A stretch of 23,779 bases of DNA from assembly GCA_016783285.1 (NCBI GenBank), contig JADHWW010000023.1, positions 1-23,779 of the forward strand, in the 5' to 3' direction. A program made the translations under genes and the position numbers. The stretch comes from Anaerolineae bacterium (GTDB lineage: Bacteria > Chloroflexota > Anaerolineae > B4-G1). Positions 22,080 to 23,779 of the stretch are shown piece by piece (position 1 is the stretch's first letter; each line of letters begins with the position of its first letter). The notes beneath the pieces were generated by a model. It did not search any database, was not told the origin of the DNA, and saw nothing but the letters and a program-made list of their open reading frames with translations.

Positions 22080-22898
22080 CTACTCATCTACTCGATATGC
22101 CTCTGGGCGGCGATCCTCGTAGACGGTGAGGTAGCGACGGGCCTTGCGGATCTCCCGCAGGTCTACCTGGGCGATCAACAGTTGCTCCCGATCATCTCCC
22201 TCCACGAGCACGTTTCCCCACGGATCCACGACGAGCGAGCGCCCAGGGAACTCCACCTGGTCGTCGCTCCCCACCCGGTTGCAGGCGGCAACGATCAGTT
22301 CGTTCTCCACAGCGCGGGCGCGGGCCAGAAGGAGCCAGGCCTCGATGCGGCGCACCGGCCACTGGGCCGGCACCAGGAAGAGCACCGCCCCTGCCAGCGC
22401 CATGGCACGGAAGAGTTCAGGGAAGCGCAGGTCGTAGCAGATGGCCAGACCCGTCGGCCCCCACGGGGTGGGACAGAGGGTAGCGCGGTCGCCGGGGGCC
22501 AGGTAGCGAGGCTCTTGCATCAGGCGGAAGAGATGGATCTTGCGGTATGACCCCAGGAGCGTGCCGTCGGGCGCGTAGAGGACGGCAGTGTTGGAGATGG
22601 CTCGACCGGGCTCGCCAGAGCCACCGCCAGCATGCCGCTCCATGAGCGAGCCGGCCAGGTACAGGCCAAACTCGCGAGCCAGCGCGGCCATGTGGGCAAA
22701 GCCGCCCTCCCCTAGTGGCGCGGCCCACTCCCCTGCCCGTTCCAGGTCGTAGCCGTGGAGCCACAGTTCGGGCAGCAGGAGCAAGTCGGCATCGGCCTTC
22801 CCGGCCTGGGCAGCGAATTCCCGCGCCCGGGCCATGTTAGCCTCCGGCTGACCGGTGTGAATGTCCATCTGGGCTAAAGCAATGCGGGATACGCTCAT
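22080..22898 (-). CDS. Carbon-nitrogen hydrolase (nitrilase/omega-amidase superfamily)
   Basis: A 272-residue amidase with the complete Glu-Lys-Cys triad: Glu44 in LLLLPELWLHGY, Lys120 in YRKIHLF, Cys154 in AICYDLRFPEL. The second acid Glu161 is also present. The YRKIHLF and CYDLRFPE motifs resemble the Nit/omega-amidase and deaminated-glutathione amidase branch, but the substrate cannot be set. ATG at 22898 overlaps the stop of the upstream CpaE-like gene by 4 bases. The last codons (VDE, stop) run into period-8 GAGTAGAT-type repeats. Confidence 0.9.
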   Translation of the reverse strand: MSVSRIALAQMDIHTGQPEANMARAREFAAQAGKADADLLLLPELWLHGYDLERAGEWAAPLGEGGFAHMAALAREFGLYLAGSLMERHAGGGSGEPGRAISNTAVLYAPDGTLLGSYRKIHLFRLMQEPRYLAPGDRATLCPTPWGPTGLAICYDLRFPELFRAMALAGAVLFLVPAQWPVRRIEAWLLLARARAVENELIVAACNRVGSDDQVEFPGRSLVVDPWGNVLVEGDDREQLLIAQVDLREIRKARRYLTVYEDRRPEAYRVDE

Positions 22899-23779
22899 AG
22901 CCTCAGAGCCTCATGTATGCTGGTGGCAATATCATCTATAGCGCGGGAGAAGCCCGAATGTGGGTCAATCACGTACAAGGGGCAGCCTTCGTTCAGGGCA
23001 CGAGTCATCCGATCACTCTCGTCCGGCACGCATCCATGGAGGACAGTTCCCAAACGCGATACAATTTGCTCCTGCAGAGCATCCCCAGGCGTGTCGCAGC
23101 GGTTCAAGATAGGCCAGAAACTGTAATCCATTACGTTGATGATCTCCACGGCCTGAACAGCCCGCTTGATGGACATGATTTCGGGCGTCAGCACACACAG
23201 GCTGATCCCTCCCTCCTTGTCGATCAGAGGCGGGTCCTCCCAGGAGAAAAAGGAGCCGGCATCCACGAGAATGTAATCTGCACTGATCAGGGCTATTTCC
23301 AACAACTTGTCCAGGGCCTCCCTGCTCATTTGCCCGGCACAGTTCGGGCTGGCTGACCCAAGAACAACCCACACGCCTGGCAGGTATTCCTTTACCACGT
23401 TGGCAAACAACTGTTCGTTCAGGTCATTGAGGCGGGGGAGGAGAAACTCCAGCATGCGTATCTCTGGCAGGCCCAAAAAGAGCGCGACTTCACCCAGGGG
23501 GCGCTGCCAGTCCACCAACAGAATCTTCTTTTGCGAGGCTTTGCGCAGGGCCAGAGCCAGGTTGACTGCCAGCGTGGTAGTGCCCACACCAGCCTTGCTG
23601 CCGAACACGGTGATCAACTGGCCCACGGCGAGGGCTTCCGGCCGCAGGTGGACCTCGATGCGAGCCAACAACTCGGCCATCTTCACCGGCTTGGTGACAT
23701 AGTCATCCCCCCCCCCACGCAGCCCCTTCACCTTTGCCGCCACTTCGTCCACGGCGGAGAGGAAAATGATGGTAATGCG
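22895..23779 (-). CDS. Receiver-domain fused CpaE/MinD-like ATPase (partial)
   Basis: The reading frame is open to the end of the window, so the gene's start is missing; about 294 residues are visible. The first about 45 are the end of a response-regulator receiver domain (TIIFLSAVDEVAAKVKGLRGGGDDYVTKPVKMAELLARI), including the conserved Lys in TKP; the phosphorylated Asp lies upstream, outside the window. Then comes a CpaE/MinD-type ATPase domain with a degenerate Walker A motif (FGSKAGVGTTTLAVN, Thr in place of the usual GKT Lys, as in other CpaE proteins) and ILLVDWQRPLGEVALFLGL. CpaE proteins help place type IV/Flp (Tad) pilus machinery at the cell pole or surface. No pilus genes are visible in the window. 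Confidence 0.88.
   Translation of the reverse strand, partial: RITIIFLSAVDEVAAKVKGLRGGGDDYVTKPVKMAELLARIEVHLRPEALAVGQLITVFGSKAGVGTTTLAVNLALALRKASQKKILLVDWQRPLGEVALFLGLPEIRMLEFLLPRLNDLNEQLFANVVKEYLPGVWVVLGSASPNCAGQMSREALDKLLEIALISADYILVDAGSFFSWEDPPLIDKEGGISLCVLTPEIMSIKRAVQAVEIINVMDYSFWPILNRCDTPGDALQEQIVSRLGTVLHGCVPDESDRMTRALNEGCPLYVIDPHSGFSRAIDDIATSIHEALRL

Overview
The window is a high-GC bacterial chromosome segment that looks like the phylum Chloroflexota, probably an Anaerolineae-like lineage. This is an inference from gene content: an archaeal-type front half of the mevalonate pathway (thiolase, HMG-CoA synthase, a DUF35 scaffold and a class II HMG-CoA reductase), a Pro/Thr-linker lipoprotein, a receiver-CpaE ATPase, and intergenic gaps filled with short tandem and palindromic repeats. 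No rRNA, tRNA or CRISPR array was seen.

Region 1 (1-2064) holds the 3' end of a HAD phosphatase, an Ogt-type DNA methyltransferase, a lipoprotein and, on the opposite strand, a pRiA4b ORF-3-like protein.

Region 2 (2170-13112) is a defence-type island, read mostly on the minus strand. In transcription order it holds a SNF2-type helicase carrying a DUF3883 domain and a C-terminal TOPRIM-like domain, a DUF433/antitoxin/RelE-like cluster, the remains of a DUF1156 DNA methyltransferase, a Cys-rich small protein, a candidate PD-(D/E)XK-like protein, and a DUF499 ATPase. A plus-strand DUF6516 toxin-antitoxin-like pair sits between the last two. DUF1156, DUF499 and a large helicase are a recurring partnership in predicted anti-phage loci. 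Here the methyltransferase has lost its catalytic middle and is frameshifted, and the ATPase gene has an in-frame TAA about 106 codons before its natural end. The helicase is intact. The locus is either decaying or has become methylase-independent.

Region 3 (13113-13509) is a gene-free stretch with a large nested inverted repeat, a strong hairpin that looks like a minus-strand terminator, and a small palindrome.

Region 4 (13510-17566) is the mevalonate operon: HMG-CoA reductase, HMG-CoA synthase, thiolase, DUF35/Zn-ribbon protein. An extended -10 promoter lies upstream near 17653-17661. These enzymes turn acetyl-CoA into mevalonate for isoprenoid synthesis.

Region 5 (17721-23779), also minus strand, carries a receiver-CpaE-like ATPase (cut by the window end), a nitrilase-superfamily amidase, an inositol-monophosphatase-family phosphatase, a malate/lactate-type dehydrogenase, an acyl-CoA dehydrogenase and a membrane-anchored polysaccharide deacetylase. 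Several stop/start pairs overlap by 4 nt, which suggests translational coupling.

Two repeat families cut across the regions. One is a set of perfect palindromes with 9-bp arms and a 3-nt centre (13485, 13938, 13962 and, unusually, inside a coding region at 6415). The other is a set of heptamer tandem arrays, different in sequence at each place, that fill gaps and run up to start codons (5252, 16232, 19897).
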